NCBI GenBank assembly: GCA_018001225.1
Contig: JAGNIJ010000001.1
Coordinates: forward strand, 62,001 to 126,000
Direction of reading: 5' to 3'
Length of the DNA: 64,000 nucleotides
From: Kiritimatiellia bacterium
Lineage (GTDB): Bacteria > Verrucomicrobiota > Kiritimatiellia > CAIQIC01 > JAGNIJ01
Shown: positions 53,386 to 61,667 of the stretch, piece by piece
Position numbering within the stretch: the first letter of the stretch is position 1
Layout: every line of letters starts with the position of its first letter
Translations under genes and position numbers: made by a program
Notes under the pieces: generated by a model
Told to the model about the DNA's origin: nothing
Database searches by the model: none
The model's input: only the letters and a program-made list of their open reading frames with translations

Positions 53386-55104
53386 ATGAAAAACGAAGCC
53401 ACTCCGGACGCGGCGCCAGCGAAGCATTTCATCCGGCAGATCATCGAGGAGGACCTGCGCGCCGGGAAAAACGGCGGGCGGGTTGTCACCCGTTTCCCGC
53501 CGGAGCCGAACGGCTACTTGCACATCGGGCATGCCAAGGCGATCTGCATCGATTTCGGCATGGCCCGCGAGTATGGCGGCGAGTGCCACCTGCGGATGGA
53601 CGACACGAACCCGACCAAGGAGGAGGTCGAGTACATCGAGTCCATCCAGGAGGACGTCCGCTGGCTGGGCTTCGACTGGGGGAAGCATTTCTACTTCGCC
53701 TCCGACTGCTTCGGGCGGATGTTCGACTGCTGCGCCGAGCTGATCCGGAAGGGCAAGGCCTATGTCTGCGGGCTTACGCAGGAGGAGTGGTCGAAGAACT
53801 ACCGTGGCGCGCCACCGGCCCCGGGGAAGGAAAGTCCGTTTCGGAACCGGCCCGCCGGGGAGAGCCTGCGGCTCTTCGAGGAGATGCGCGCCGGGAAGCA
53901 CGCGGACGGCACGCTCTGCGTCCGGGCGAAGATCGACATGACCTCGCCCAACCTGCACCTGCGCGATCCGGTCCTGTACCGCATCCTGCACGCCGAGCAT
54001 CCCCACACGGGCAACGCGTGGTGCGTCTACCCGACCTACGACTTCGCGCATCCGCTCGAGGACGCCTTCGAGGGCATCACGCACTCGCTCTGCACGCTCG
54101 AGTTCGAGGTCCACCGCCCGCTCTACGACTGGGTGATCGAGAACCTCGACGGCCTGCCCTCGCGCCCGCGGCAGTACGAGTTCGCGCGGCTGAACCTGAC
54201 CTACACGGTCATGAGCAAGCGGCGCCTGCTGGAGCTGGTGAACGAGGGCCGCGTGAAGGGCTGGGACGACCCGCGCATGCCGACGATCGGCGGGCTGCGC
54301 CGGCGCGGCTACACGCCGGAGGCGATCCGCGCCTTCGTCGAGGCCGTAGGCGTGACCAAGTTTGAGAGCCTTTCCGACGTCGCGCTGCTGGAACACTGCG
54401 TGCGCGACGACCTGAACAAGCGCGCCGCGCGCCGGCTGGCCGTGCTGAATCCGCGGCGGGTGATCATCGAGAACGCCGCCGACCTGCCCGCGAGCGTGAA
54501 GGCGGTCAACAACCCCGAGGATGAATCCGCGGGCGCGCGGGACGTGCCGATTTCCGGCGAGCTGTTCATCGAGGCGGACGACTTCATGGAAACCCCGCCG
54601 CCGAAGTATTTCCGGCTCACGCCGGGCGGCTCGGTGCGGATCCGGTACGCGGGCTTCCTGACCTGCCTGCGGGTCGAGGGCGATGCCGTGGTCTGCCGCT
54701 GGTCGCCGCCGGAGGCGAGCCTCAAGGTCAAGGGCACGATCCACTGGGTCAGCGCGAAGCATGCCGTGCCGGCGGAGATCCGGCTCTACGACCGGCTGTT
54801 CAACGTCGAGGATCCCATGGCGAAAGCCGCCGCCGAGGGCAAGGATTACCACGAGTTCCTGAATCCCGCCTCGATGCAGACTGTAGCCGGCTTCGTCGAA
54901 GCCGGCCTTGCCGGGGCGAAGCCCCTCGAGCATTTCCAATTCGAGCGCCTCGGTTACTTCAACGCCGACCCCGACTCCGCGCCCGGCAAGCCGGTCTTCA
55001 ACCGGACCGTGACCCTGAAAGATTCATGGGCGAAGGAAGCAATGAGGGAGACAGAGCATGGGCGATCATCAAACAACACATCCCGCGAAGACAGACGGCA
55101 TTGA
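53386..55104 (+). CDS. glnS: Glutaminyl-tRNA synthetase
   Basis: The 572-residue enzyme charges tRNA-Gln. Class I signatures are complete: FPPEPNGYLHIGHAKAIC (HIGH), RMDDTNPTKEEVEYIESI, the Gln/tRNA-binding CVYPTYDFAHPLEDAFEGITHSLCTLEF and VMSKRRLLELV (KMSKS variant). The anticodon-binding beta barrels follow. The conserved end is near NRTVTLKDSWAK; the last 22 residues (EAMRETEHGRSSNNTSREDRRH) are atypical and overlap the start of the next gene. This is where the lower-GC defence island begins. Confidence 0.94.
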   Translation: MKNEATPDAAPAKHFIRQIIEEDLRAGKNGGRVVTRFPPEPNGYLHIGHAKAICIDFGMAREYGGECHLRMDDTNPTKEEVEYIESIQEDVRWLGFDWGKHFYFASDCFGRMFDCCAELIRKGKAYVCGLTQEEWSKNYRGAPPAPGKESPFRNRPAGESLRLFEEMRAGKHADGTLCVRAKIDMTSPNLHLRDPVLYRILHAEHPHTGNAWCVYPTYDFAHPLEDAFEGITHSLCTLEFEVHRPLYDWVIENLDGLPSRPRQYEFARLNLTYTVMSKRRLLELVNEGRVKGWDDPRMPTIGGLRRRGYTPEAIRAFVEAVGVTKFESLSDVALLEHCVRDDLNKRAARRLAVLNPRRVIIENAADLPASVKAVNNPEDESAGARDVPISGELFIEADDFMETPPPKYFRLTPGGSVRIRYAGFLTCLRVEGDAVVCRWSPPEASLKVKGTIHWVSAKHAVPAEIRLYDRLFNVEDPMAKAAAEGKDYHEFLNPASMQTVAGFVEAGLAGAKPLEHFQFERLGYFNADPDSAPGKPVFNRTVTLKDSWAKEAMRETEHGRSSNNTSREDRRH

Positions 55105-55786
55105 TTTGCATGCCACTTTGGAGCACGCACAAGCCGGCTATCAGAACGCGCAAGACATCATCAAGTTTGTAGACGCCAAGTCTGGCGCCGTTACCGGACT
55201 TTGTGCTTTGGCGATTGGGGGTGTCTTCGGCTTGTTGACCTGGTTCCTTGGTCTGGAAGAAACATGTCGGTCATTTACAATACAACTCATTCATCCGTGC
55301 TCCGCCGCCACCTTACTTCTTGCGCTTAGCCCAATTGCAGGCGCGGTTTCATTGGCCTTTTCGCTTCTAAGCCTTGTCGCGCGTCCACAGTTCACAACCG
55401 CCCGAACAGTATTATTCCCATGTTTTAAACTGACGAGAAAGACACGGGATGAAATCGACGAAGCCTACAGGAATAAAATCGTGGGCGGTATGACGAAAGA
55501 GGAGATTCGCATCGAGTATCACGACCAGATACTGAACGTCGGCTGTATACTGCAAAGAAAGATCGCACGGCACCGGGTAGCTGTGTTCTTTCTCGTTATG
55601 CAGTTGGTCGTGATGGCTTCCTCCGCCTTCGTCGTGTGCTCGGGGATCGCCACTAAGCGCTCTCAGGCTACGGCAACTTCTGTAACGACGAGCGTTGCGT
55701 CTGCTTCTGCTGTTTACGATACTCCGCCTCCCCCCTCACCGTCCCGTGCGCCCAGTAGTCCCACGAATCGTTCCAGCCGTCGATAG
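55058..55786 (+). CDS. PycTM-like membrane effector (Pycsar-type)
   Basis: The 242-residue protein has an amphipathic N-terminal helix (LEHAQAGYQNAQDIIKFVDAKSGA), then hydrophobic helices at about 43-65, 82-107 and 173-196. A cytoplasmic loop with EEIRIEYHDQILNVGCILQRKIARHRV precedes the last. The Asp-Ala-Lys element just before the first membrane helix and the long Lys/Arg-rich helix before the last are the pattern of the Pycsar effector domain PycTM (formerly DUF5706-like), which damages the inner membrane when it senses cCMP or cUMP. It overlaps the end of glnS by 47 bases and, antisense, the last 119 bases of the E2-like gene. Lower GC marks it as acquired. Confidence 0.72.
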   Translation: MGDHQTTHPAKTDGIDLHATLEHAQAGYQNAQDIIKFVDAKSGAVTGLCALAIGGVFGLLTWFLGLEETCRSFTIQLIHPCSAATLLLALSPIAGAVSLAFSLLSLVARPQFTTARTVLFPCFKLTRKTRDEIDEAYRNKIVGGMTKEEIRIEYHDQILNVGCILQRKIARHRVAVFFLVMQLVVMASSAFVVCSGIATKRSQATATSVTTSVASASAVYDTPPPPSPSRAPSSPTNRSSRR

Positions 55787-56219
55787 TTCCCCGAAACAAG
55801 GTCAACTGCCGGTGCAGCAGAGTCGCTGTGCTATTTAAAAGCCAGCGTGCGGCGAACTCTGCGGTTGGCCCCAAGCTCTTCTCCCGAAAGATCCTGAAAA
55901 TCTCATCCTTCCAATGAAGGTTCAGCTCCGTACAGATGTAGCCTCGGTTGTCTATATGCCAATCGCCTCCAGCCGGGGCACGCCAAGTCTCCTCGCAGAC
56001 TACGGCTGGCGTGTTGTCCATCCAATCGGGCAATACAATGATTCGGCACTTTGCCGTGGCCCTTGTTCTGATCCGAGCGTGGGATAATGGCACTGCTCCA
56101 GTGATTTCATAGCCGTTGACCGACCTTCGATGCCAACAACTCCTTGGTTCTTTCAGGCAGTCATATATACGGACCGCGAGGTTAAGCGCGATGTTTTCTG
56201 AAAGTATGGCTGGAGTCAT
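55668..56219 (-). CDS. E2-like ubiquitin-conjugating-fold protein
   Basis: I use the start at 56219, because the longer frame overlaps the cyclase and lacks a better start. The 183-residue product has the core pattern of prokaryotic E2-like proteins: RIIVLPDWMDNTPAVVCEE strands, a His88 in GDWHIDNRGYIC with candidate catalytic Cys96, followed by NLHWKDEIF, a long helical AARWLLN segment and a late WDYWAHGTVRGEAEY motif. In type II-short CBASS, E2-only proteins modify the cGAS-like enzyme. Here it is the second gene of an operon with a nucleotide cyclase (38-base overlap). The fold assignment is by motif only. Confidence 0.55.
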   Translation of the reverse strand: MTPAILSENIALNLAVRIYDCLKEPRSCWHRRSVNGYEITGAVPLSHARIRTRATAKCRIIVLPDWMDNTPAVVCEETWRAPAGGDWHIDNRGYICTELNLHWKDEIFRIFREKSLGPTAEFAARWLLNSTATLLHRQLTLFRGTIDGWNDSWDYWAHGTVRGEAEYRKQQKQTQRSSLQKLP

Positions 56220-57714
56220 TGCACCACCAGTGCGGTTTTGCGGGCGGCGTGTGGCGGCCAACTGGCACAACGTAAGGGCCGGTCTGTTGAGCACTAGCCT
56301 GAACCGTTGCATCTCTGACTTTTTCTTTTGTCAACCCGCGAGAAATCCGGAATCGCGAATCGAGTTCTTCGAACAAGTCTTGGAATTGCGAGTCAATCGC
56401 TTGATAGTCCTCTTCCGGGATGACGGTGTCCGTCCCCCGGACACCTTCCGCGTCAAGTGCATCCAATGATCGCCCAGGAGCCCACCCGGCAGCTACCATG
56501 AAGTCCCGTTTTGCGGTATGAACCGTGGCGAGAAGAATGACGGGGCGACTCCCATTGAACACTTCGCCACCAGCGCACCCAACCGCCCACCTCGTCTTTC
56601 CGAGAATGTGCGCCCATGGCCTTTTCTCGCGATCAGAGCCGGTTACTTGGCTGTGCCATTCTGCCGGAAGCTGAGCCGGAACGTACATCTGGGCAGCTTC
56701 GTAGGACTCCCCAGCGTATTTCGGGAGCACGATCAGGTTCGCGCAATCGCCAGCCCATGGCAGCTGGATGATCTTACGGTCTCGGGAGCCGGAGAATTGC
56801 TTTGCGAATTCGATAATTGAGACGAATTTCAGAACGAGCGCCTCGGTGTTTCCGGTTTTGAACGCTTCCTGCACCTCCTTTGTGAATCCATCGAGGTCGG
56901 CGCGCATGCAGAACGCTGACAGCTTGAGCGCTTGCCCGGGAGTAAAGTCACGTTCCGCAAAGTACCCTGATTGAACAAAGTTGACTTCCGGTGGGCCGCG
57001 CCGTTTTTCTAGTAGGAGGCTCGCTTCTGATGCCCTTGACAAGCGCTCGGTAAGCCGACCATCCATCAGGCCTTCGAAAACTTTAGCTACATGGCTGAGG
57101 TCGATATTGGTCCACTCGCTACTGTCCGACGGATACTGGATAGCACGAAGTATCTCGGACCTCATGGCAAGATGTCGCGCAGGCGTCTTGACGCGTCCAT
57201 CTTTTTCGGTGCCCAACCTTTTTGCCGGCGCATTGGCCGCAGGACCCAGAGAGATGATGGAGCCATCGGCCCCGCTGCCCGACAGCAATATAAGTGCATC
57301 GCCATGGTCAGTGGCCAGTGCGAAGCCTTGGAACTCCTTTCCCGCCTTGGCACCAATCTTTGTGTAGACAAGTTGAGCGAAGGAAATAGCGAAGGCGATG
57401 ACCTTATCGACCGCCGTCCGGTCTGCGGCGGCGCAGGGCATCAGAAGATGAATTCGTTCACCCTGCACCTCCAAGAGTTCCGCCTGTGTTTCCCGGGCGC
57501 ACGCGTCAGCGATGGTCGCGTAGTCCTGAAGAATCGAAAGGTATCGCTGTGCATCCCGGGTGTCCTCTGCTGCGGTCATCTTCAAGCTGAGACGAAGTTC
57601 GCCGTAAACGTGGAAGCCCCTTTCCTTGGAACAATTGATATCTCCAATGGTGGGTCGTACATCTCTGCTTGCGCTCTCAACCAGTTGTCGAAGTCCTATC
57701 TGCTTGATCATCAT
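56182..57714 (-). CDS. Tandem class III nucleotide cyclase-like protein (PycC-like)
   Basis: From the ATG at 57714 (AAAGGG upstream; 57768 is an alternative) the protein has 510 residues with two cyclase-homology domains. Domain 1 (about 30-190) keeps the transition-state Asn-Arg pair (SLGPAANAPAKRLG, Asn161 and Arg166) but has Glu where metal-binding Asp is expected. Domain 2 (about 265-435) keeps both metal Asp residues (RADLDGFT, Asp273; PWAGDCANL, Asp323) but has lost the Asn/Arg pair. The two should form one composite active site, as in mammalian adenylate cyclase C1/C2. With the PycTM-like gene nearby it probably makes a cyclic pyrimidine nucleotide on phage infection. Confidence 0.72.
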   Translation of the reverse strand: MMIKQIGLRQLVESASRDVRPTIGDINCSKERGFHVYGELRLSLKMTAAEDTRDAQRYLSILQDYATIADACARETQAELLEVQGERIHLLMPCAAADRTAVDKVIAFAISFAQLVYTKIGAKAGKEFQGFALATDHGDALILLSGSGADGSIISLGPAANAPAKRLGTEKDGRVKTPARHLAMRSEILRAIQYPSDSSEWTNIDLSHVAKVFEGLMDGRLTERLSRASEASLLLEKRRGPPEVNFVQSGYFAERDFTPGQALKLSAFCMRADLDGFTKEVQEAFKTGNTEALVLKFVSIIEFAKQFSGSRDRKIIQLPWAGDCANLIVLPKYAGESYEAAQMYVPAQLPAEWHSQVTGSDREKRPWAHILGKTRWAVGCAGGEVFNGSRPVILLATVHTAKRDFMVAAGWAPGRSLDALDAEGVRGTDTVIPEEDYQAIDSQFQDLFEELDSRFRISRGLTKEKVRDATVQASAQQTGPYVVPVGRHTPPAKPHWWCNDSSHTFRKHRA

Positions 57715-58135
57715 TTCACCATGCCCTTTCTTCAGCCCGCTCACTTGATATACTACAGCATATGGCATGCCACATTCTTTTCTATTTTAACAAAATGTAA
57801 GCATTAAGAATTGGCATTGCGTTTATTATGCAAATTCTAACAATTTAGTATTAAGTTAAGAGGCGCACAATGCTGCGCCAATATGTGTCAGTGTGACTCG
57901 ACGAAGTGCGCAGTCTGTCACGCTTGGGTCCGCCTAGTATTGACGCATTCTTCCGGGGCGGACCAGGGGTTGGTTAATCAATCAACGATTTGCGACGAAT
58001 AAGCGGCGGAAACTGGTTCGCACAAGCGATTTTCGAACCCGAAAAGCAGATGCGGCATCGTCGCCCCGCGAGCGGGACAACCGCTTGAGCGCAACTGATT
58101 GACTCACGACCGCACCTGCCATAGTCTCCGCAGAC
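57715..58135. other. AT-rich intergenic region between divergent defence operons
   Basis: No gene is seen. The left part is AT-rich (TTATTATG, TTAGTATTAAGTTAAG) and should hold the minus-strand cyclase promoter. The right part becomes GC-rich and carries the restriction-enzyme promoter candidate at 58099-58127. Confidence 0.5.
58099..58127 (+). promoter_or_regulatory. Candidate promoter of the restriction enzyme gene
   Basis: TTGACT (58099-58104), 17 bases, then TAGTCT (58122-58127). The ATG follows 8 bases later with no ribosome site, again suggesting a leaderless message. Confidence 0.42.
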
Positions 58136-59023
58136 ATGACAGGGGAAAACTTGGAACTCAAGTTGCCGATCGAGCAGCCCGGCGTTCTTGCCGAGAAGCG
58201 GGGATATGCGTCACACCGCGATTACCTGAAGCGTGCCGCGCCCGAAGCCGATAAGCGGGCAGGGGTCATTCGGAAACAGGCGGCGGAGGCGTTCAAGGAG
58301 TACATCCGCAAAGAACCATGCTTCGTCATTCATTTCGCCGACGTCAACGCGACAGAATTGGGTCGTATCCTGGCCAAGTATCCGTTGCTGGCCAAACCGC
58401 TGATGATCCTCTGCAATATCGCGGAGCGGGCGATCGAGCGCGACCTTGGGCTGAAGGGTCTGAATTCATACCGCCCGCGGTTCCGCAGCGATTCCGCCAA
58501 GGCCCTCGCCGGCTACCTGAAGCCATTCCTGCCCGAGCGCATGGAGCTTGAGAGCTTCTGCTCCGTGGATCGGCTTATGTTTCTCGACAAGGAGATACGC
58601 AAAGAGAAGGGACGGTGGGAACGCTGGGTCCGATTTGCCCTCTCGAATGTCCTTGCGACCGAAGGAAAGCCGGGCGAGTTCAAGAAGCGTCATTTTGAAG
58701 TGGAGGGTGAGGACTTCGAGTTGGATGCCGCCTATCCCTCGTCTGGCGATATCGAGATTGCCGTGGATGTGAAACGGATCGAGGCCCGCCGGGACATCCA
58801 TAAACGATGCGATGAAATCGTGAACAAGGCCGCGAAATTCAAGGCCGTTTTCCCGCGCGGCAAGTTCGTGGCATTCATCTACTATCCGTTCACGGAAGAG
58901 CATTCGCACATCTCCGCTCGCTTGAGGTCGGAGAATATCGACGTCGTGGTTTTTGCGAGCGAGAACGAAGATTCGATTCGGAACGCAGCGATAAGCGCGA
59001 TCCGGACGAGGGTCAGCCCGTGA
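58136..59023 (+). CDS. Type II restriction endonuclease (PD-(D/E)xK)
   Basis: The 295-residue protein contains a PD-(D/E)xK core: FELDAAYP (Asp197), then DIEIAVDVKR with Asp211 and Lys213. The N-terminal two thirds look like a specificity or dimerisation region without known domains. Its last 11 bases overlap, tail to tail, the end of a DNA methyltransferase gene, the usual arrangement of a type II restriction-modification pair. The recognition sequence is unknown. Upstream DNA is AT-rich, consistent with acquisition. Confidence 0.75.
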   Translation: MTGENLELKLPIEQPGVLAEKRGYASHRDYLKRAAPEADKRAGVIRKQAAEAFKEYIRKEPCFVIHFADVNATELGRILAKYPLLAKPLMILCNIAERAIERDLGLKGLNSYRPRFRSDSAKALAGYLKPFLPERMELESFCSVDRLMFLDKEIRKEKGRWERWVRFALSNVLATEGKPGEFKKRHFEVEGEDFELDAAYPSSGDIEIAVDVKRIEARRDIHKRCDEIVNKAAKFKAVFPRGKFVAFIYYPFTEEHSHISARLRSENIDVVVFASENEDSIRNAAISAIRTRVSP

Positions 59024-59942
59024 CAGCGCGCGCCTCTACCGTCTCGAAGTCGAATTGCCTGTAGAAATCGCCCTTTTCGGCTTCGATCCGCTTTGTCGCA
59101 TACGCGTGATAGTGCGGATCGATCTCGTAGCCCACGGAATGGCGCCCCCACTGGATCGCGGCGAGCAGGGTCGTGCCCGTTCCGGCGAAGGGATCCAGCA
59201 CCGTGTCCCCCGCGAAGCTGAACATGCGCACAAGTCTCTGCGCCATTTCGACGGGAAACGGCGCAGGATGCTCGCGCGTACTTGCGCCGGTCATGGTCCA
59301 GGTCTGCTGGCACCAGAGACGGAAGTCCTCTTTCGGAATCCTGCTGAGTTCGCGTTGGCGTTCCGTGGGTTGCCGGTAGCCGCCGGGCTTGCGCTGCATC
59401 AGGATGAACTCCATATCGTTCTTGATGATGGCGTTCGGCTCGTACGGCTTGCCGAGGAACTTGCTCGACGTGTTGGCCTCGAATGCCGCGTTGGAAATTT
59501 TCAGCCATATAATCGGATTCAAGTTGTCGAACCCGATCCTTCGGCAGCGGACGGTAATGTCCGAATGCAGCGGCATCACAAGGTGCCGGCCGTGTTTGCG
59601 CCGGGCCAGGCAGACATCCCCGACAATACAAACCAGCCGGCCCCCAGGAACCAGCACGCGGTAGCACTCGCGCCAGACCTTGTCCAACTCGTCCAGGAAC
59701 TGCTCGTAATCCGCCACATATCCAAGTTGCCCGGGATGCTGGTTGTATTCTTTCAGTGTCCAGTAGGGTGGAGAAGTCACCACCAGGTGGACCGATTCAT
59801 TCGCGAGTTCTTGCATGGTGCGGCTGTCGCCAAGAATCAAGCGATGGCTTGTCGTGCCGTCAACGCTTGTCATCCCATACGATTCAACCGTCGCGGGGTC
59901 TCTCACCACGTGCTGTGTTCGCTTTCTCCCTGCCTTCACCAT
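59013..59942 (-). CDS. Type II DNA methyltransferase (beta class, probably N4-cytosine)
   Basis: From the ATG 59942 the enzyme has 309 residues (59873 is an alternative start giving 286). Motif IV TSPPYW (56-61) comes before motif I LDPFAGTGTTL (249-259), the beta-class order. The SPPY tetrapeptide favours N4-cytosine over N6-adenine methylation. The middle part (CQQTWTMTGASTREHPAPFP) is the typical motif X region. It protects host DNA from the convergent endonuclease. Confidence 0.88.
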   Translation of the reverse strand: MVKAGRKRTQHVVRDPATVESYGMTSVDGTTSHRLILGDSRTMQELANESVHLVVTSPPYWTLKEYNQHPGQLGYVADYEQFLDELDKVWRECYRVLVPGGRLVCIVGDVCLARRKHGRHLVMPLHSDITVRCRRIGFDNLNPIIWLKISNAAFEANTSSKFLGKPYEPNAIIKNDMEFILMQRKPGGYRQPTERQRELSRIPKEDFRLWCQQTWTMTGASTREHPAPFPVEMAQRLVRMFSFAGDTVLDPFAGTGTTLLAAIQWGRHSVGYEIDPHYHAYATKRIEAEKGDFYRQFDFETVEARAVTG

Positions 59943-60036
59943 GCCAAAAAAGGGTATGCCATCGGGCGCCAAATGCCAATGTGAAAGCACGGTGTAAGTA
60001 ATCTTCACGCGCGCAGTTGGGCTTCTCCATAAGGCT

Positions 60037-60066
60037 TTGACAGGCCCGGTTTTCAACTGGCATAGT
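60037..60066 (+). promoter_or_regulatory. Candidate promoter of the NSS transporter gene
   Basis: TTGACA (60037-60042) and CATAGT (60061-60066) are 18 bases apart. A GGGGAGG ribosome site then lies before the GTG at 60093, giving a normal short leader. Confidence 0.5.
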
Positions 60067-60092
60067 GCGGCCGGCATGGGGAGGGCACAGCC

Positions 60093-61667
60093 GTGAGTAA
60101 ACGCGAATACTGGGGCACGCGGGTCGGCGCGATCCTGGCGGTCACGGGCAGCGCCGTCGGGCTGGGCAATTTCCTGCGGTTCCCGGGCCAGGCGGCGAAG
60201 TACGGCGGCGGCGCGTTCCTGATCCCTTACCTGGTGGCCTTCCTGATCGTCGGCCTGCCGATGGCGTGGGCCGAGTGGGCGCTTGGCCGCTGGGGCGGCA
60301 GCCGGGGCCACAACTCCGCGCCCGGTATCTTCCGGCTTGTGCTGGGCTCCCGCAAGGGCGCGTACGTGGGCATGATCGGCACGCTGATGCCGCTGATGAT
60401 CTACATGTACTACCTCTTCGTCGAGGCCTGGTGCCTGTCGTACGCGTGGGACTACCTGACGGGACACTTCGGGCGGCTCGGTGCGGACATGGCGGCGATC
60501 GAGGAGCATTTCCTGACGCTCGTCGGCGCGCGGGAGAACGGCGCGCTCTTCACCCCGGCCGCGGCGCGCATGCTGGTGTTCCTCGGCATCTGCTTCGTCG
60601 CCAACACGTTCCTGATCTACCGCGGGATCACCCGCGGCATCGAAAAATTCTGCAACCTGGCGATGCCGTTGCTGGTCGTCTGCGCGCTGATCGTCCTCGC
60701 CCGCGTGCTGACGCTGCCGGCCCACCCGGCGCACCCGGAGCAGTCGGTCGTCAACGGCCTCGGCTACATGTGGAACCCGACGAAACCCGGGCAAACCCTG
60801 TGGCAGACTCTGGCCAACCCGGAGATCTGGCTGGCGGCGACCGGCCAGATCTTTTTCAGCCTCTCCGTGGGCTTCGGCCTGATCCTGACCTACGCGACCT
60901 ACCTCAAGCCCAACGACGACGTGGCCTTGAGCGCGGTCACCGCCGCCGCCGGGAATGAGTTCTGCGAGGTCGTGCTGGGCGGGATGATCGCCATCCCCGC
61001 CGCCTTCGTGTTCCTCGGCCCCGCCGTGGTCCAGAACCCGCCGGGCACGTTCGGTATGGGCTTCATGACGCTCCCCAACGTTTTCAACCAGATGCCGCTG
61101 GGCTCGTTCTTCGGCTTCCTGTTCTTTTTTCTGCTTTTCCTCGCGGCCATCACCAGCTCGCTCTCCATGCTCCAGCCCTCCATCTCGCTGCTCGAGGAGG
61201 GGCTGAAGATCGGGCGCAAGGCCTCGGTGAGCATCCTGACCTTCATCACGCTTGCCGGGTGCTTCTTCGTGGTCTACTTCTCCAAGGGCTTCACCGCCCT
61301 GGACACGCTGGACTTCTGGATGGCCAACTTTTTCATCTTCATCTTCGCGACCGTCCAGTCCGTGGTCTTCGCCTGGGTCCTGGGCATCGACAAGGGGATG
61401 GAGGAACTGCGGCGTGGGGCGGAAATCAAACTCCCGCGCGTCCTGCCGTTCGTGCTGAAATACATTTCGCCGGTCTATCTGCTCGTGATCTTCGCGCTCT
61501 GGGCCTGGAAGAACCTGCCGGAGCGCTGGCGCGCGATCGTGACGTTGCCGGAGGACGGCCCGCCGGTCGTGCTGCTCTCGGTCGTGCTCATCGCCGCCGT
61601 CATCGCCTTCTTCTCGATGATCGTCAGCAGTGCCAACCGCGCCTGGGACAAGGAGGAGCCGTCATGA
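60093..61667 (+). CDS. NSS-family sodium-dependent transporter
   Basis: The 524-residue protein has the neurotransmitter:sodium symporter signature WGTRVGAILAVTGSAVGLGNFLRFPGQAAKYGGGAFLIPYL (the unwound TM1 with Na and substrate sites), about twelve membrane helices and the SITSSLSMLQPSISLLEEG-like TM8 region. Bacterial members import amino acids with sodium. The GTG start follows a GGGGAGG site. The stop overlaps the small-subunit gene (ATGA). Confidence 0.92.
   Translation: MSKREYWGTRVGAILAVTGSAVGLGNFLRFPGQAAKYGGGAFLIPYLVAFLIVGLPMAWAEWALGRWGGSRGHNSAPGIFRLVLGSRKGAYVGMIGTLMPLMIYMYYLFVEAWCLSYAWDYLTGHFGRLGADMAAIEEHFLTLVGARENGALFTPAAARMLVFLGICFVANTFLIYRGITRGIEKFCNLAMPLLVVCALIVLARVLTLPAHPAHPEQSVVNGLGYMWNPTKPGQTLWQTLANPEIWLAATGQIFFSLSVGFGLILTYATYLKPNDDVALSAVTAAAGNEFCEVVLGGMIAIPAAFVFLGPAVVQNPPGTFGMGFMTLPNVFNQMPLGSFFGFLFFFLLFLAAITSSLSMLQPSISLLEEGLKIGRKASVSILTFITLAGCFFVVYFSKGFTALDTLDFWMANFFIFIFATVQSVVFAWVLGIDKGMEELRRGAEIKLPRVLPFVLKYISPVYLLVIFALWAWKNLPERWRAIVTLPEDGPPVVLLSVVLIAAVIAFFSMIVSSANRAWDKEEPS

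Noticed and set aside
57091..57807. 238-codon plus-strand ORF opposite the cyclase
   Set aside because: The minus strand has clear cyclase motifs, while this frame has none and no ribosome site.
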